DNA of 64,000 nucleotides from Oceanisphaera avium (GTDB taxonomy: Bacteria > Pseudomonadota > Gammaproteobacteria > Enterobacterales > Aeromonadaceae), in NCBI RefSeq assembly GCF_002157875.1, contig NZ_CP021376.1, positions 992,001 through 1,056,000 on the forward strand, given 5' to 3'. Of the stretch, positions 8,941 to 19,550 are shown one piece after another. The position numbers were made by a program, and so were the translations under genes. Under the pieces are notes generated by a model, which saw only the letters and a list, made by a program, of their open reading frames with translations, had not been told where the DNA came from and ran no database searches. Positions within the stretch are counted from its first letter, which is position 1, and the number at the start of each line of letters is the position of its first letter.

Positions 8941-10836
8941 TTAATTTTCCTCGGAGCTAGATAAATCACCGTACTTAATTTTTGCCGATGATTTTAACGC
9001 CATAATGAAACTGGCAAACTCTTTTTGACCTTGAATGCCTGCTTGTCCTTCCTGAATTTGTGCTTGTAACTCAGAGTCATCCTTAGGCGTCACCACCTTA
9101 TTAAGCTTAACTACCGCAAGGCTTGCATCAGTTAAAGTGACCTTTTGTATACTGGCACTATCTTCGCTTGGGCTTGGCATGGCAAATAAGCGAGTAAGCA
9201 GCGCACTGTCTTGCTCACTCTCACGAGTCAGATCCTTTAGCTCTTCGACGCTAAGCTCTTGCTCTGCAAGCCAGGCATCTTGCTTATTATTGGCCCATGC
9301 TGTTTGTAATTCGCTCGCCGCTTGCTCGGCTAGTTTAGCGGTCGCGGCGGTTGTTGCTTGCTCGCGCGCTTTGTCTTTCACCTCTGCAAACTCACGAGGG
9401 GCGGCTGGGCGCTGTTCAAGCACATGAATAACAATTGCTTTATTATCACCTAATTCAATCACTTCCGAATTCATGTCTTGTTCGCGCAACTCTTTAGCAA
9501 ACGCTTTACTAATGACTCTTTGGTCATTGAGCGGCGTGGGTGCGTCTTCGGCTGAGAAAAAGTCGGTACTGACCACAGATAAGCCTAGCTCTTGAGCTGC
9601 CATATCGAGGGAGTCGGGAAACTCAAACACGAGATCTGCTAAGCGCTGTTCTTGCTCATAAAAGTCATTGGCTGCTTGCTCTTTAGCAAGACGCGCAGCA
9701 ATACGCTCGCGCACCTCGGCTAGCGGCTGCGTTTTCGCTTCTTTTTTATCTAGCAAAGTAATTAAATGAAAGCCTTCGTTACTTTCCACTACTTCTGATA
9801 CGTCGCCTACTTCCTTTAAGGCAAACGCGGCGTTATCAAAAGCGGGATCTAAAGTACCTTCTTCAATCCAACCCAAATTCCCCCCCTGCTCGCCAGAGAA
9901 GGCATCTTCAGACTCTGTCTTAGCTAGCTCTGCAAATGACTCACCCTCAGCAATACGCTTGGCAATCGCCTTTAATTTGGCTTTCGCATCCTCGCTTTTG
10001 GTAAGCATAATGTGCGCTAATTCGCGCTGGCCAGGTTGGCGATATTGTTCAATGTTAGCCTGATACTCAGCTTCAATGGCGGCATCATCTATGTTATCAC
10101 TGGCTTGGCGATGGCTATCGAGCAAGAGGTAATTAATTTTAACTTGCTCGGGGCGCTGAAACTTCGCTAAATTTTCCTCGTAATAGGCCTTTACTTGCTC
10201 CTCACTAAGTTGCACTTGCTCGGCAAATTTAGCTAAAGGAATACGTACTATTTCGCCACTGCGCTGCTGGCGGCTTAGTTTATCTAATAAACCACTTTCT
10301 ACGGTTAAGCTAAAACTTGAGTCTAACAGCGTATTCACTAATAACTGGCGACTTAGGTCTTGGCGAATATTGTCGCGGAGTTGTTCGGCGCTGATGCCGC
10401 TGCGCGCTAATAATTGCTGATAACGGCTATTACTAAATTGGCCGTCTTCTTGAAATTCTGGCAAAGCACGAATCGCTTCGCGCACTTGGTTATCACTGGC
10501 ATAAATGCCAAGCTCAGCCACTTTTTGATCGATTAAACGCTGCTCAATAAGCTGCTCTAATACCGAGCGACGCAGCTGCTCTACATAAAGGGGATCCGAT
10601 AATAACTCACTAAATTGTGGGCCTAACTGATCTTCTAAGCGGGCGCGCTCATTACGATAACCATTTTCTAATGCTTGGGCGCTAATGTCTTCACCATTAA
10701 CAACAGCGGCCACTTCTTGCTTAGGCTGAGAGACATAACTGCCTACGCCTGCCAAAGCAAAAGAAATAATAATAAGGCCTAAAATCACCTTGGACACGGT
10801 GCCCTGGGCGCCCGCTCTGAGTTTGTCAAAAAACAT
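8941..10836 (-). CDS. ppiD: Peptidyl-prolyl isomerase D, periplasmic chaperone
   Basis: A membrane-anchored periplasmic folding factor that meets proteins leaving the Sec translocon, next to YfgM. One transmembrane helix lies at residues about 12-33 (VILGLIIISFALAGVG). It is followed by a SurA-N-like helical region, a parvulin PpiC domain (RELAHIMLTKSEDA to GFHLITLLDKKE, residues about 266-365) and a C-terminal helical part. Length 631 aa is usual for PpiD. It sits downstream of hupB, the conserved position, but a terminator separates them. Confidence 0.93.
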   Translation of the reverse strand: MFFDKLRAGAQGTVSKVILGLIIISFALAGVGSYVSQPKQEVAAVVNGEDISAQALENGYRNERARLEDQLGPQFSELLSDPLYVEQLRRSVLEQLIEQRLIDQKVAELGIYASDNQVREAIRALPEFQEDGQFSNSRYQQLLARSGISAEQLRDNIRQDLSRQLLVNTLLDSSFSLTVESGLLDKLSRQQRSGEIVRIPLAKFAEQVQLSEEQVKAYYEENLAKFQRPEQVKINYLLLDSHRQASDNIDDAAIEAEYQANIEQYRQPGQRELAHIMLTKSEDAKAKLKAIAKRIAEGESFAELAKTESEDAFSGEQGGNLGWIEEGTLDPAFDNAAFALKEVGDVSEVVESNEGFHLITLLDKKEAKTQPLAEVRERIAARLAKEQAANDFYEQEQRLADLVFEFPDSLDMAAQELGLSVVSTDFFSAEDAPTPLNDQRVISKAFAKELREQDMNSEVIELGDNKAIVIHVLEQRPAAPREFAEVKDKAREQATTAATAKLAEQAASELQTAWANNKQDAWLAEQELSVEELKDLTRESEQDSALLTRLFAMPSPSEDSASIQKVTLTDASLAVVKLNKVVTPKDDSELQAQIQEGQAGIQGQKEFASFIMALKSSAKIKYGDLSSSEEN

Positions 10837-10878
10837 AATCTGTTATTACTCCCGCTAATGGGGTATGTCATTATTATC

Positions 10879-10906
10879 AAAAAAAAAGCGCACCAAGTGA
10901 TGCGCC
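10879..10906 (-). terminator. Intrinsic terminator after hupB
   Basis: On the minus strand, hairpin GGCGCATCA / TGGTGCGC followed by T9, between hupB and ppiD. Confidence 0.8.
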
Positions 10907-10951
10907 TTTTCATTGGGCTTAGCGATGACTGAGCCTCACATCAAAGCGATA

Positions 10952-11233
10952 TTAATTATTCACCGCATCTTTTAGTGTTTTACCTGCTTTAAAACCGGGG
11001 GTTTTAGCCGCCGCGATCTCAATAGCTGCACCCGTTTGTGGGTTACGACCGGTACGTGCCGCACGCTCGCGCACAGAAAAAGTACCAAAGCCCACTAAAG
11101 AAACAGACTCGCCTTCTTGCAAGGTTTCGCTAATAGCGTCAACAAATGCATCCAAAGCACGGCCAGCCGCCGCTTTAGTGATATCAGCGCCTTCGGCAAT
11201 CTTATCGATCAGTTGAGATTTATTCACATTCAT
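10952..11233 (-). CDS. hupB: DNA-binding protein HU-beta
   Basis: A small histone-like nucleoid protein that bends DNA as a dimer. The sequence begins [18 protein letters not shown] and contains the HU signature [21 protein letters not shown], the DNA-contacting beta arm with its intercalating Pro. The start carries two extra residues (Met-Asn-Val) compared with E. coli HU, set by AAGGGG directly upstream. It sits in the standard lon-hupB-ppiD order with its own terminator downstream. Confidence 0.96.
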   Translation of the reverse strand: MNVNKSQLIDKIAEGADITKAAAGRALDAFVDAISETLQEGESVSLVGFGTFSVRERAARTGRNPQTGAAIEIAAAKTPGFKAGKTLKDAVNN

Positions 11234-11436
11234 TCCCCTTGTCGGTTATGCGTTGCTGTTATGAGGCAAGCGTCACTGTAACATTGTTATTAAAAAACGG
11301 ATGACTCGCTCAAAGCCGAGCCCTAAATACTGGCACTCGTGTCATCCATTTGCAGCACCAGTGGTATAAAGTGTTCCAAGGCTACTGCGTGTTGGCGCTG
11401 CTGACAAGTCAGAAACTGCATCCAAACGCGAAAAGC

Positions 11437-13788
11437 TTAAGCAGATCCCACAGAAAAGCCTTCTGGTGGATGTTCTAGCGCCAATTCCAGCACTTCTTCT
11501 ATCCAACGAACAGGGCGGATGTCTAAATCCTGCTTAACGTTTTCTGGAATATCTTCCAAGTCTCGCTCATTTTCTTTAGGAATGAGCACGCGCTTAATGC
11601 CACCGCGACGCGCAGCCAACAGTTTTTCTTTTAAGCCGCCAATAGGTAACACTTCCCCGCGCAAGGTGATCTCACCTGTCATAGCAACATCAGCGCGCAC
11701 TGGGTTGCCCGTTAAGCTCGACACCAAAGCGGTACACATAGCCGCACCGGCACTGGGGCCGTCTTTTGGCGTGGCGCCTTCGGGGACGTGTACGTGGATA
11801 TCACGTTTTTCATGAAAGTCGCTGTTAATACGTAAAATATCAGCACGCGAGCGCACCACTGTCATGGCGGCTTGCACTGACTCTTTCATTACATCACCCA
11901 ACGAGCCGGTATAGGCAAGTTTGCCCTTACCCGGTACGTTAGCCACTTCAATGGTTAACAGCTCACCGCCTACCTCAGTCCAAGCTAACCCCGTCACTTG
12001 ACCAATTTGGTTATGTTCTTCAGCTTTACCATAATCAAAGCGCTGTACACCCAAATAATGGTTAAGGTTTTCTTGATTAATAGTGACTTGCTTAATGTCT
12101 TTATTAAGCAATATTTCTTTTACTGCCTTACGACACAACTTAGATATTTCACGCTCTAAACTACGCACACCCGCTTCTCGAGTGTAATAGCGAATAATGC
12201 CAATAATCGCCGAGTCTTCGATGGTAATTTCGTTTTTCTTTAAGCCGTTTCGCTCAATTTGCTTCTCTAATAGGTGATTTTTAGCAATGTTAAGTTTTTC
12301 GTCTTCGGTATAGCCAGACAAACGGATCACTTCCATACGGTCTAATAAAGGACCTGGAATATTCATGGAGTTAGAGGTGGCGACAAACATGACATCAGAT
12401 AAGTCATAGTCCACTTCTAAATAGTGATCGTTAAAGCTGTTATTTTGCTCAGGATCTAGCACCTCTAGCAAGGCTGAAGCCGGATCACCGCGCATATCAG
12501 ACGCCATCTTGTCGATTTCGTCCAACAAGAACAGCGGATTACGCACCCCGACTTTGGCCATTTTTTGGATAAGTTTACCCGGCAAAGAGCCTATATAAGT
12601 ACGACGGTGACCGCGAATTTCGGCTTCATCACGCACGCCGCCAAGTGCCATGCGCACGTACTTACGACCCGTAGCTTTGGCTATTGACTGTCCTAGTGAA
12701 GTTTTCCCCACCCCAGGTGGCCCTACTAGGCATAAAATAGGCCCTTTTAGCTTAGCGCTACGACTCTGTACCGCCAGATATTCAATAATGCGCTCTTTCA
12801 CCTTCTCAAGGCCATAGTGATCGGCATCGAGCATTTGCTCAGCTTTCGCTAAATCTTTTTTAACCTTAGATTTTTTCTTCCACGGCACGGCCACCATCCA
12901 GTCGATGTAGCTGCGCACCACAGTCGCTTCTGCAGACATAGGCGACATCATTTTCAGCTTGGCAAATTCAGCATCGGTCTTGATCCGTGCTTCTTCGCTC
13001 ATGCCGGCATCTTCAATCTTTTGTAGCAAGGCTTCAAATTCATCAGGCACATCATCCATCTCGCCCAATTCTTTTTGAATGGCCTTCATTTGCTCATTGA
13101 GATAATACTCACGCTGACTTTTTTCCATCTGTTTTTTAACGCGGGCGCGAATGCGACGCTCCACTTGTAACAGATCCATCTCTGACTCCATCATGGCCAT
13201 CAGATATTCAAGTCGTTCACCCACATCGTTCATCTCAAGCACTTTTTGCTTATCTTCAAGCTTAAGTGGCATATGAGCGGCCATGGTATCGGCAAGGCGC
13301 GCCACATCTTCAATGGCAGACAGTGAGGTCAACACTTCAGGCGGTATTTTTTTATTGAGCTTAATGTAATTTTCAAACTGAGTGATGGCCGAGCGCACTA
13401 ATACTTCTTGCTCACGCTCTGCAAGCTCTTCAGTTTCAATATATTGGACTTGGGCAACATAGTAGCCCTCGTCCTCTTGTAACTGCTCCATGCGCGCACG
13501 CTGGCCACCTTCAACCAGCACCTTTACGGTACCGTCAGGCAGTTTAAGCAATTGCAAAATATTAGCGACCGTTCCTACGTCATAAACGTCGTCGGCTTTG
13601 GGATCATCGGTCGCCGCTTCTTTTTGCGCGATTAACAGTACTTTTTTATCTTGCTCCATGGCCGCTTCTAAGCAACGGATGGATTTTTCCCGGCCCACGA
13701 ACAATGGGATCACCATATGTGGGTATACCACCACGTCACGGAGAGGCAAAACAGGGATGTCGATGCGTTCACAACGCTCTAGGGTCAT
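11437..13788 (-). CDS. lon: ATP-dependent protease Lon
   Basis: A cytoplasmic AAA+ serine protease that degrades misfolded and regulatory proteins. The N-terminal substrate-binding LON domain starts at [15 protein letters not shown]. Walker A is [11 protein letters not shown] near residue 357, Walker B is [11 protein letters not shown], and the protease domain has the catalytic Ser in [11 protein letters not shown] and the Lys in [14 protein letters not shown]. Length 783 aa equals that of E. coli Lon. A sigma-32 type promoter is visible upstream, so heat-shock control is expected. It lies between clpX and hupB. Confidence 0.98.
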   Translation of the reverse strand: MTLERCERIDIPVLPLRDVVVYPHMVIPLFVGREKSIRCLEAAMEQDKKVLLIAQKEAATDDPKADDVYDVGTVANILQLLKLPDGTVKVLVEGGQRARMEQLQEDEGYYVAQVQYIETEELAEREQEVLVRSAITQFENYIKLNKKIPPEVLTSLSAIEDVARLADTMAAHMPLKLEDKQKVLEMNDVGERLEYLMAMMESEMDLLQVERRIRARVKKQMEKSQREYYLNEQMKAIQKELGEMDDVPDEFEALLQKIEDAGMSEEARIKTDAEFAKLKMMSPMSAEATVVRSYIDWMVAVPWKKKSKVKKDLAKAEQMLDADHYGLEKVKERIIEYLAVQSRSAKLKGPILCLVGPPGVGKTSLGQSIAKATGRKYVRMALGGVRDEAEIRGHRRTYIGSLPGKLIQKMAKVGVRNPLFLLDEIDKMASDMRGDPASALLEVLDPEQNNSFNDHYLEVDYDLSDVMFVATSNSMNIPGPLLDRMEVIRLSGYTEDEKLNIAKNHLLEKQIERNGLKKNEITIEDSAIIGIIRYYTREAGVRSLEREISKLCRKAVKEILLNKDIKQVTINQENLNHYLGVQRFDYGKAEEHNQIGQVTGLAWTEVGGELLTIEVANVPGKGKLAYTGSLGDVMKESVQAAMTVVRSRADILRINSDFHEKRDIHVHVPEGATPKDGPSAGAAMCTALVSSLTGNPVRADVAMTGEITLRGEVLPIGGLKEKLLAARRGGIKRVLIPKENERDLEDIPENVKQDLDIRPVRWIEEVLELALEHPPEGFSVGSA

Positions 13789-13833
13789 AGTGTCCTCTCA
13801 GCTTGAATGCAATGTAATAAGCGCTTGAGGCAG

Positions 13834-13861
13834 TATATGGGGGCTAGATCAGAAGATTCAA
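13834..13861 (-). promoter_or_regulatory. Sigma-32 (heat-shock) promoter of lon
   Basis: Reading the minus strand, TTGAA is followed after about 14 bases by CCCCCATATA. This is an excellent match to the RpoH consensus (CTTGAA, 13-17 bases, CCCCATNT). It lies about 45 bases before the lon start codon. Confidence 0.8.
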
Positions 13862-13884
13862 TCATTGAATAGCCAAAAACACAA

Positions 13885-13906
13885 AAAGGGCCAATATGGC
13901 CCTTTA
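13885..13906 (-). terminator. Hairpin upstream of the lon promoter
   Basis: Perfect stem AAAGGGCCA / TGGCCCTTT, followed by TTTTTGTG on the minus strand. It should insulate lon from clpX read-through. Confidence 0.65.
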
Positions 13907-13994
13907 AAACGCTCAAAAATGACTCAAGTGCTGATTAATACAGCGTTATCAGCTTATAGTCTTGCAGCTAGAATTTAGCAGATTAGCGCTTTAA

Positions 13995-14019
13995 TAAAAA
14001 ACGCGGCCTAAGCCGCGTT
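13995..14019 (-). terminator. Intrinsic terminator after clpX
   Basis: On the minus strand, stem AACGCGGCTTAGGCCGCGTT followed by TTTTTATT, starting 7 bases after the clpX stop. Confidence 0.8.
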
Positions 14020-14026
14020 ACTATCT

Positions 14027-15310
14027 TTACTCTTCACCGGATACCGCTTGGGTCTCGTTTTTTTGATAAATCAATAACGGAGCAGACTCACCTTTAATAA
14101 CAGTTTCATCAATGACCACCTTGGCCACGTCAGTTTGCGCCGGCAAATCGTACATAGTATCGAGTAATACCGCTTCTACGATAGAGCGCAGACCACGAGC
14201 ACCGGTTTTACGCTCCATCGCTTTATGGGCGATAGCACGCAAGGCGTCTTCACGAAACTCAAGCTCTACGTCTTCTAACGCAAACAGCGCACCGTATTGC
14301 TTGGTAAGCGCATTTTTAGGCTCAGATAAAATTTGCACTAATGCCGCTTCATCTAACTCAGTTAAAGTAGCGACTACAGGTAAGCGGCCAATAAACTCTG
14401 GGATCAAACCGTATTTAACTAAGTCTTCTGGCTCAACCTGAGTAAAGGTTTGGCTTAAGCTGACCGCACTCTCTTTGCTCTTAACCTGAGCGCCAAAGCC
14501 AATGCCCGTACCTTTATCAAGACGCTGCTCAATCACCTTATCGAGTCCAGCAAAAGCACCGCCACAGATAAACAGTATTTTTGAGGTATCAACCTGCAAA
14601 AATTCTTGCTGTGGGTGTTTGCGCCCGCCTTGAGGCGGCACAGAGGCAATGGTGCCCTCGATAAGCTTCAGTAACGCCTGCTGTACCCCTTCACCGGAGA
14701 CATCACGCGTAATGGAAGGATTATCGGATTTGCGAGAAATTTTATCAATCTCATCGATATAGACGATGCCGCGCTGGGCTTTTTCTACATCGTAGTCGCA
14801 TTTTTGCAACAGCTTTTGAATGATATTTTCTACGTCTTCACCTACATAACCGGCTTCGGTTAAGGTGGTGGCGTCTGCCATGGTAAAGGGCACATCCAAT
14901 AAGCGAGCCAGTGTTTCTGCCAGCAGCGTTTTACCGCAACCGGTGGGGCCAATCAGCAAGATATTAGACTTGCCTAGCTCGACGCCGTCGGTTTCACCGG
15001 CATTGCGCAAGCGCTTATAGTGGTTATATACCGCCACTGCCAGCACTTTTTTGGCGTGATCTTGGCCAATCACATAATCATCTAAGTTAGCGCGAATTTC
15101 ATGGGGCGTAGGGAGGGCATCCCCTTCATGCTTAGGTGAAATATCTTTAATTTCTTCCCGAATGATGTCTTCGCAGAGCTCGACACATTCGTCACAAATG
15201 TAGACGGAAGGGCCCGCTATAAGTTTGCGCACTTCGTGTTGGCTTTTCCCACAAAAAGAACAATACAGCAATTTGCCGCCGTCCCCTTCGCCCTTGCGTT
15301 TTTCTGTCAT
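14027..15310 (-). CDS. clpX: ClpX, unfoldase subunit of ClpXP
   Basis: An AAA+ unfoldase that recognises tagged proteins such as ssrA-tagged peptides and feeds them to ClpP. The N-terminal C4 zinc domain is visible (CSFCGKSQ and CDECVELC). Walker A is GPTGCGKT, the pore loop is GYVGED, Walker B is [10 protein letters not shown], and sensor 2 is [11 protein letters not shown]. Length 427 aa is standard. It is encoded 78 bases after clpP, the normal operon order. Confidence 0.98.
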   Translation of the reverse strand: MTEKRKGEGDGGKLLYCSFCGKSQHEVRKLIAGPSVYICDECVELCEDIIREEIKDISPKHEGDALPTPHEIRANLDDYVIGQDHAKKVLAVAVYNHYKRLRNAGETDGVELGKSNILLIGPTGCGKTLLAETLARLLDVPFTMADATTLTEAGYVGEDVENIIQKLLQKCDYDVEKAQRGIVYIDEIDKISRKSDNPSITRDVSGEGVQQALLKLIEGTIASVPPQGGRKHPQQEFLQVDTSKILFICGGAFAGLDKVIEQRLDKGTGIGFGAQVKSKESAVSLSQTFTQVEPEDLVKYGLIPEFIGRLPVVATLTELDEAALVQILSEPKNALTKQYGALFALEDVELEFREDALRAIAHKAMERKTGARGLRSIVEAVLLDTMYDLPAQTDVAKVVIDETVIKGESAPLLIYQKNETQAVSGEE

Positions 15311-15388
15311 TCAGTCACCTCAAATTGCGTACAAGCTGAGCAGTACTCACTCTCTTACTAGAGTGTACAGTACCGCTCCTCGCTTTGC

Positions 15389-16012
15389 TTAATCGCGCTT
15401 AAACAGCACTTCGTCAACGATGCCGTATTCTTTAGCCGTTTGCGCTGACATAAAGTTATCGCGGTCGGTATCACGCTCAATAACCGATAAGTCTTGGCCA
15501 GTATGTTCGGCAAGCAAGCGGTTGAGCTTTTCTTTAATATAAAGAATTTCTTTAGCATGGATCTGGATATCCGACGCCTGACCTTGAAAGCCCCCTAAGG
15601 GCTGATGGATCATCACGCGGCTATTAGGTAGTACAAAACGCTTACCCTTTTCACCACCGGCCAGCAAAAAAGCGCCCATAGAGGCCGCTTGACCCATGCA
15701 CAGCGTGCTGACATTGGGTTTAACAAACTGCATGGTGTCATAAATTGACATGCCTGCCGTTACTGAGCCTCCCGGAGAGTTGATATATAAATGAATATCT
15801 TTTTCTGGGTTTTCTGACTCCAAAAACAGCAATTGGGCACAAATCAAGTTGGCCATGTGATCTTCTACCTGACCGGTTAGAAAAATCACGCGCTCTTTAA
15901 GTAAGCGAGAATAAATATCATAGGAGCGCTCACCCTTGGCAGTTTGCTCAACTACCATGGGAATGAGCGCTGCCATTGGATTACTCATTACTGAATCATG
16001 GAAATTTGACAT
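15389..16012 (-). CDS. clpP: ClpP protease proteolytic subunit
   Basis: The tetradecameric serine protease that degrades substrates unfolded by ClpX or ClpA. The catalytic Ser is in [14 protein letters not shown], the His in VMIHQPLGG and the Asp in [11 protein letters not shown]. Length 207 aa fits the family. I chose the ATG at 16012; a TTG directly before it is a less likely start. It has its own -35/-10 promoter and a hairpin separating it from tig. Confidence 0.97.
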   Translation of the reverse strand: MSNFHDSVMSNPMAALIPMVVEQTAKGERSYDIYSRLLKERVIFLTGQVEDHMANLICAQLLFLESENPEKDIHLYINSPGGSVTAGMSIYDTMQFVKPNVSTLCMGQAASMGAFLLAGGEKGKRFVLPNSRVMIHQPLGGFQGQASDIQIHAKEILYIKEKLNRLLAEHTGQDLSVIERDTDRDNFMSAQTAKEYGIVDEVLFKRD

Positions 16013-16034
16013 CAAATATTGTCCCTAAAACAAA

Positions 16035-16064
16035 ATGGCCCAAGTGCTCTTACACTAGGGCCAT
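16035..16064 (-). terminator. Terminator/attenuator between tig and clpP
   Basis: On the minus strand, ATGGCCCTAGTG pairs with CACTTGGGCCAT with one mismatch, followed by TTTTG TTTT. It would end tig transcription before clpP. Confidence 0.6.
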
Positions 16065-16093
16065 TATACGCAAGAGTTTAACGCCTAAGTCAA
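16063..16093 (-). promoter_or_regulatory. Sigma-70 type promoter of clpP
   Basis: On the minus strand, TTGACT (16088-16093) and a perfect TATAAT (16063-16068) are separated by 19 bases. The transcript would start within or just after the preceding hairpin, so clpP can be expressed apart from tig. Confidence 0.5.
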
Positions 16094-16102
16094 CTGTTGT
16101 TG

Positions 16103-17413
16103 TTAAGCGTTCGCACCTGACTTGTTCATCAACTCATCAAAGCTTACTTGCTTATCAGTGACATTAGCTTGGCTTAAGATCAGTTCAATGGCTTGATCTT
16201 CAATGGCTAAGTTACGTACGTTTTCTAACATTTCTTGGTTTTCGTTGTAATAAGCGATCACTTCTGCAGGATCTTCATAGGCAGAAGCTAACCCTGCAAT
16301 AATTTCTTGCACTTTTGCATCATCGGCTTTGATGTCGTTTTTCTTGATCACTTCGCCTAATAACAAGCCCACGCGTACGCGGCGCTGAGCTTGATCCTGA
16401 AATAGTTCCGCAGGTAATTGAGGCGCATCTTTTTGATCCATGCCACCAAAACGCTGCAGCGCTTGCTTGCGCAAGGTTTCAATTTCGTTATCAACCAATG
16501 ACTGGGGAACGTCAACTTGGTTTTGCTCAATTAAGCCATCAATCACTTGTTCTTTAACGGAAGCCTTGAGTGCTTGGCTTAATTCGCGTTCCATGTTTTT
16601 ACGCACTTCAGCTTTTAAACCATCTAAAGAACCATCAGCAATACCAAAGCGCTTTACAAATTCTTCATTTAGCTCAGGCAACTCCTGGGCTTCAACTTTA
16701 ATGACAGTCACAGCAAATTGAGCAGGTTTACCTTTGAGGTTTTCAGCGTGGTAATCTTCTGGGAAGTTCACTTCTAGAGTGAATTCATCACCGGCTTTCT
16801 TACCCAGCAATCCCTCTTCAAAGCCTGGGATCATACGGCCAGAGCCTAATACCAGTACGAAGTCTTGTGCAGCGCCACCTTCAAACTCAGCGCCATCCAC
16901 CGAGCCCACAAAGTTCATAGTAACCCGGTCATCATTTGCTGCAGCGCGCTCTACTTCAGCCCAGTCTGCATGTTGTTTTTGCAAAGTGACGATCATCTTA
17001 TCCAAATCGGCATCTTGTACTTGCGCTTGTGGCTTTTCAATGCTTATGGCGTCTAAACCCTGTACTTCTACCTCTGGATAAACTTCAAAGGTTGCAGTAA
17101 AAGTAAAGTCTTCACCGGCTTTAAGAGGAGCAGGCTCCATAGTAGGCATGCCAGCAGGGTTCAGTTTTTCACTGATCACGGCTTCAAAGAAGTTGCGCTG
17201 CATTAAATCGCCGGCTACTTCTGACTCCACTGAAGCACCAAACATTTTTTGGATAACAGACAATGGTGCTTTACCTGGACGGAAACCGTCAATGCGGCGG
17301 GTTTTAGCTAATTGGCGCAGACGGCCATTTACTTCGCCATCTACTTTTTCAGCAGGCACAGTAATGGTCAGGCGGCGTTCCAGGCCTTGAGTCGTTTCAA
17401 GTGAAACTTGCAT
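16103..17413 (-). CDS. tig: Trigger factor, ribosome-associated chaperone
   Basis: A chaperone and prolyl isomerase docked at the ribosome exit tunnel. The N-terminal ribosome-binding signature is [17 protein letters not shown] (residues about 43-60). The FKBP-type isomerase domain spans about 150-245 ([14 protein letters not shown] to [11 protein letters not shown]), and the helical chaperone arms follow. Length 436 aa is normal. GAGG precedes the ATG. It opens the tig-clpP-clpX-lon cluster, and a sigma-32 like promoter lies upstream. Confidence 0.97.
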   Translation of the reverse strand: MQVSLETTQGLERRLTITVPAEKVDGEVNGRLRQLAKTRRIDGFRPGKAPLSVIQKMFGASVESEVAGDLMQRNFFEAVISEKLNPAGMPTMEPAPLKAGEDFTFTATFEVYPEVEVQGLDAISIEKPQAQVQDADLDKMIVTLQKQHADWAEVERAAANDDRVTMNFVGSVDGAEFEGGAAQDFVLVLGSGRMIPGFEEGLLGKKAGDEFTLEVNFPEDYHAENLKGKPAQFAVTVIKVEAQELPELNEEFVKRFGIADGSLDGLKAEVRKNMERELSQALKASVKEQVIDGLIEQNQVDVPQSLVDNEIETLRKQALQRFGGMDQKDAPQLPAELFQDQAQRRVRVGLLLGEVIKKNDIKADDAKVQEIIAGLASAYEDPAEVIAYYNENQEMLENVRNLAIEDQAIELILSQANVTDKQVSFDELMNKSGANA

Positions 17414-17591
17414 TCTTCTACCTCAATGTTTTTCTGCGCTTAACTGCGCTGTGATTGATTTAAACAGCCTGGGCTGCTTGCTTGAATCTTAATGAAAGAC
17501 GGTTAATTCAACTCGACCTTCAAGGAAAATGAGACGGCGCATTATAACGATGCACAATGACAGCGTCGAGCTTCTATAGTGCTAGGTTAGC

Positions 17592-17620
17592 TATATGAGG
17601 GCACAAGGTCATTATTCAAG
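17592..17620 (-). promoter_or_regulatory. Sigma-32 like promoter upstream of tig
   Basis: On the minus strand, CTTGAA is followed after 13 bases by CCCTCATATA, one base off the RpoH -10 consensus. It lies about 180 bases before tig. Confidence 0.5.
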
Positions 17621-17670
17621 TCAAAATGCCTTAAAAAAATACTTTTTACCCTCTTTTTATACTAATAATA

Positions 17671-17697
17671 AAAAGGCATGCCCATGCATGCCTTTTT
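17671..17697 (-). terminator. Intrinsic terminator after maeA
   Basis: Perfect stem AAAAGGCATGC / GCATGCCTTTT with a 4-nt loop and T tracts on both strands, about 37 bases past the maeA stop. Confidence 0.8.
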
Positions 17698-17733
17698 TAT
17701 TAAGCGACTCGCTCAGCTACGTTTAGCGATAGC

Positions 17734-19431
17734 TTAGAAAGAAACGCGGCGATATTGGCGGTATTCTGGTCTCCAGAAGTTAGCTTCAATGGCGGCATCT
17801 AGGGCGGCATCAGACACTTGTAGCGCTTGTCCTTGCAGCTGTGCGGTTTTCGCCACCGCTTTGGCAATTTGCAAACTCACATGCTGAATGTCTTCTAATG
17901 GCGGTAAGAGTGCCCCTTCTGCGTCATTGGCCATGGGAGAGCAGGCTGCTAGCGCGCGACTGGCAGACATTAACATAGCATCGGTCACACGCTTAGCACC
18001 GCAAGCCAACACCCCTAAGCCAATACCTGGGAAGATGTAGGAGTTGTTGCACTGTACGATATCAAACAACTTACCTTTGTATTCCACCGGAGAAAATGGG
18101 CTACCGGTTGCCACTAATGCTTGGCCATCAGTCCAATTAATAATATCTTCTGGCGTGGCTTCTACTCGAGAAGTCGGATTCGACAGCGGGAACACAATCG
18201 GACGTGCACAGTGGCTGTGCATGGTTTGGATCACTTCTTTTGTGAATAAGCCCGGCTGACCCGATACGCCAATTAAGATATCTGGCTTAGCATTTTGGAT
18301 AACTTCCAGTAATGAAATATTTTCAGCGGCGGTATTCCACTCGCTCGCCCGATTGGCCGACTGCGCTAATGGACGCTGAAAGTCCACTAAATTGGGCATG
18401 TTATCGGTGATCAAGCCAAAGCGATCCACCATAAACACTTGCTCTCGCGCTTTTTCATCGCTTAAGCCTTCCGCTTTCATTTGCGCAACGATTTGTTCAG
18501 CAATACCACAGCCTGCAGAGCCTGAGCCTAAGAAAGCGACGCGTTTTTCAGACAATTTACTGCCACTGGCTTGGCAAGCAGCCAGCAAAGAACCCAAGGT
18601 CACGGCGGCGGTACCTTGAATATCATCGTTAAAGCAGCACAGCTCGTCTTTATAACGATTCAGTAATGGCATGGCGTTTTTTTGCGCGAAATCTTCAAAC
18701 TGCAATAACACGTTAGGCCAGCGACGCTTCACGGCTTGAATGAAGGCGTCCACAAACTCTTCATATTCTTCCCCCGTGACACGGGGGTTACGCCAGCCCA
18801 TATACATAGGGTCTTTAAGTAACTGCGGGTTATTGGTACCGGCATCTAATACTACAGGCAAAGTATAAGCAGGAGAGATACCGCCACAGGCGGTGTAGAG
18901 CGATAACTTACCAATAGGAATTCCCATGCCACCAATACCTTGGTCGCCTAACCCTAAAATGCGCTCGCCGTCGGTCACCACAATCACTTTTACGTTGCGC
19001 TTAGTGGCGTTTTGTAAAATATCATCAATGCGCTCACGATCGGGGTAAGAGATAAACAAACCTCGGGCACGACGATAGATATTAGAGAACTCTTCACAAG
19101 CCTGACCCACAGTCGGTGTGTAAATAGTCGGCATCATCAAGCTTAAATGGTCGGTAACTAAGCGATAAAATAAGGTTTCGTTAGTATCTTGGATATTGCG
19201 CAGATAAATGTGCTTATCGAGGTCACTTTGAAAAGAAGTGTACTGCTGGTAAGCCCGTGCTACTTGCTCCTCAATGGTTTCGATATTATGCGGCAACAGA
19301 CCATCAAGGTTGAACGCAATACGCTCATCCTTAGAAAATGCGCCACCCTTGTTTAATAATGGCGTTTCTAATAGGGCAGGTCCGGCAAAAGGTACATAGA
19401 GGGCACGTTTTTCATGATGCTCTTTGGGCAT
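17734..19431 (-). CDS. maeA: NAD-dependent malic enzyme
   Basis: Oxidatively decarboxylates malate to pyruvate and CO2 with NAD, linking the TCA cycle to pyruvate. Length 565 aa equals E. coli MaeA (SfcA). Conserved blocks are [17 protein letters not shown] (malate and metal site), [29 protein letters not shown] (metal ligands) and the dinucleotide-binding [15 protein letters not shown]. It is a single-gene unit ended by a strong terminator. Confidence 0.95.
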   Translation of the reverse strand: MPKEHHEKRALYVPFAGPALLETPLLNKGGAFSKDERIAFNLDGLLPHNIETIEEQVARAYQQYTSFQSDLDKHIYLRNIQDTNETLFYRLVTDHLSLMMPTIYTPTVGQACEEFSNIYRRARGLFISYPDRERIDDILQNATKRNVKVIVVTDGERILGLGDQGIGGMGIPIGKLSLYTACGGISPAYTLPVVLDAGTNNPQLLKDPMYMGWRNPRVTGEEYEEFVDAFIQAVKRRWPNVLLQFEDFAQKNAMPLLNRYKDELCCFNDDIQGTAAVTLGSLLAACQASGSKLSEKRVAFLGSGSAGCGIAEQIVAQMKAEGLSDEKAREQVFMVDRFGLITDNMPNLVDFQRPLAQSANRASEWNTAAENISLLEVIQNAKPDILIGVSGQPGLFTKEVIQTMHSHCARPIVFPLSNPTSRVEATPEDIINWTDGQALVATGSPFSPVEYKGKLFDIVQCNNSYIFPGIGLGVLACGAKRVTDAMLMSASRALAACSPMANDAEGALLPPLEDIQHVSLQIAKAVAKTAQLQGQALQVSDAALDAAIEANFWRPEYRQYRRVSF

Positions 19432-19550
19432 AAGACATCTCGCTTAAGTTATAGTCCGCTGGGGATTTATGATTCGAATAATTAGGGGCTCAGCGCCAGT
19501 ATAAGCCAAGCCCACTTCGCAAACCACACCTTGTACGGCTTAACCTTGGC

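Larger units (their letters stand above)
17414..17733. other. Gap between tig and maeA: promoters and terminator
   Basis: This 320-base gap has no gene. It holds the upstream region of tig, including a perfect TATAAT read on the minus strand near 17540 and the heat-shock-like promoter at 17592-17620, and the maeA terminator at 17671-17697. Confidence 0.6.
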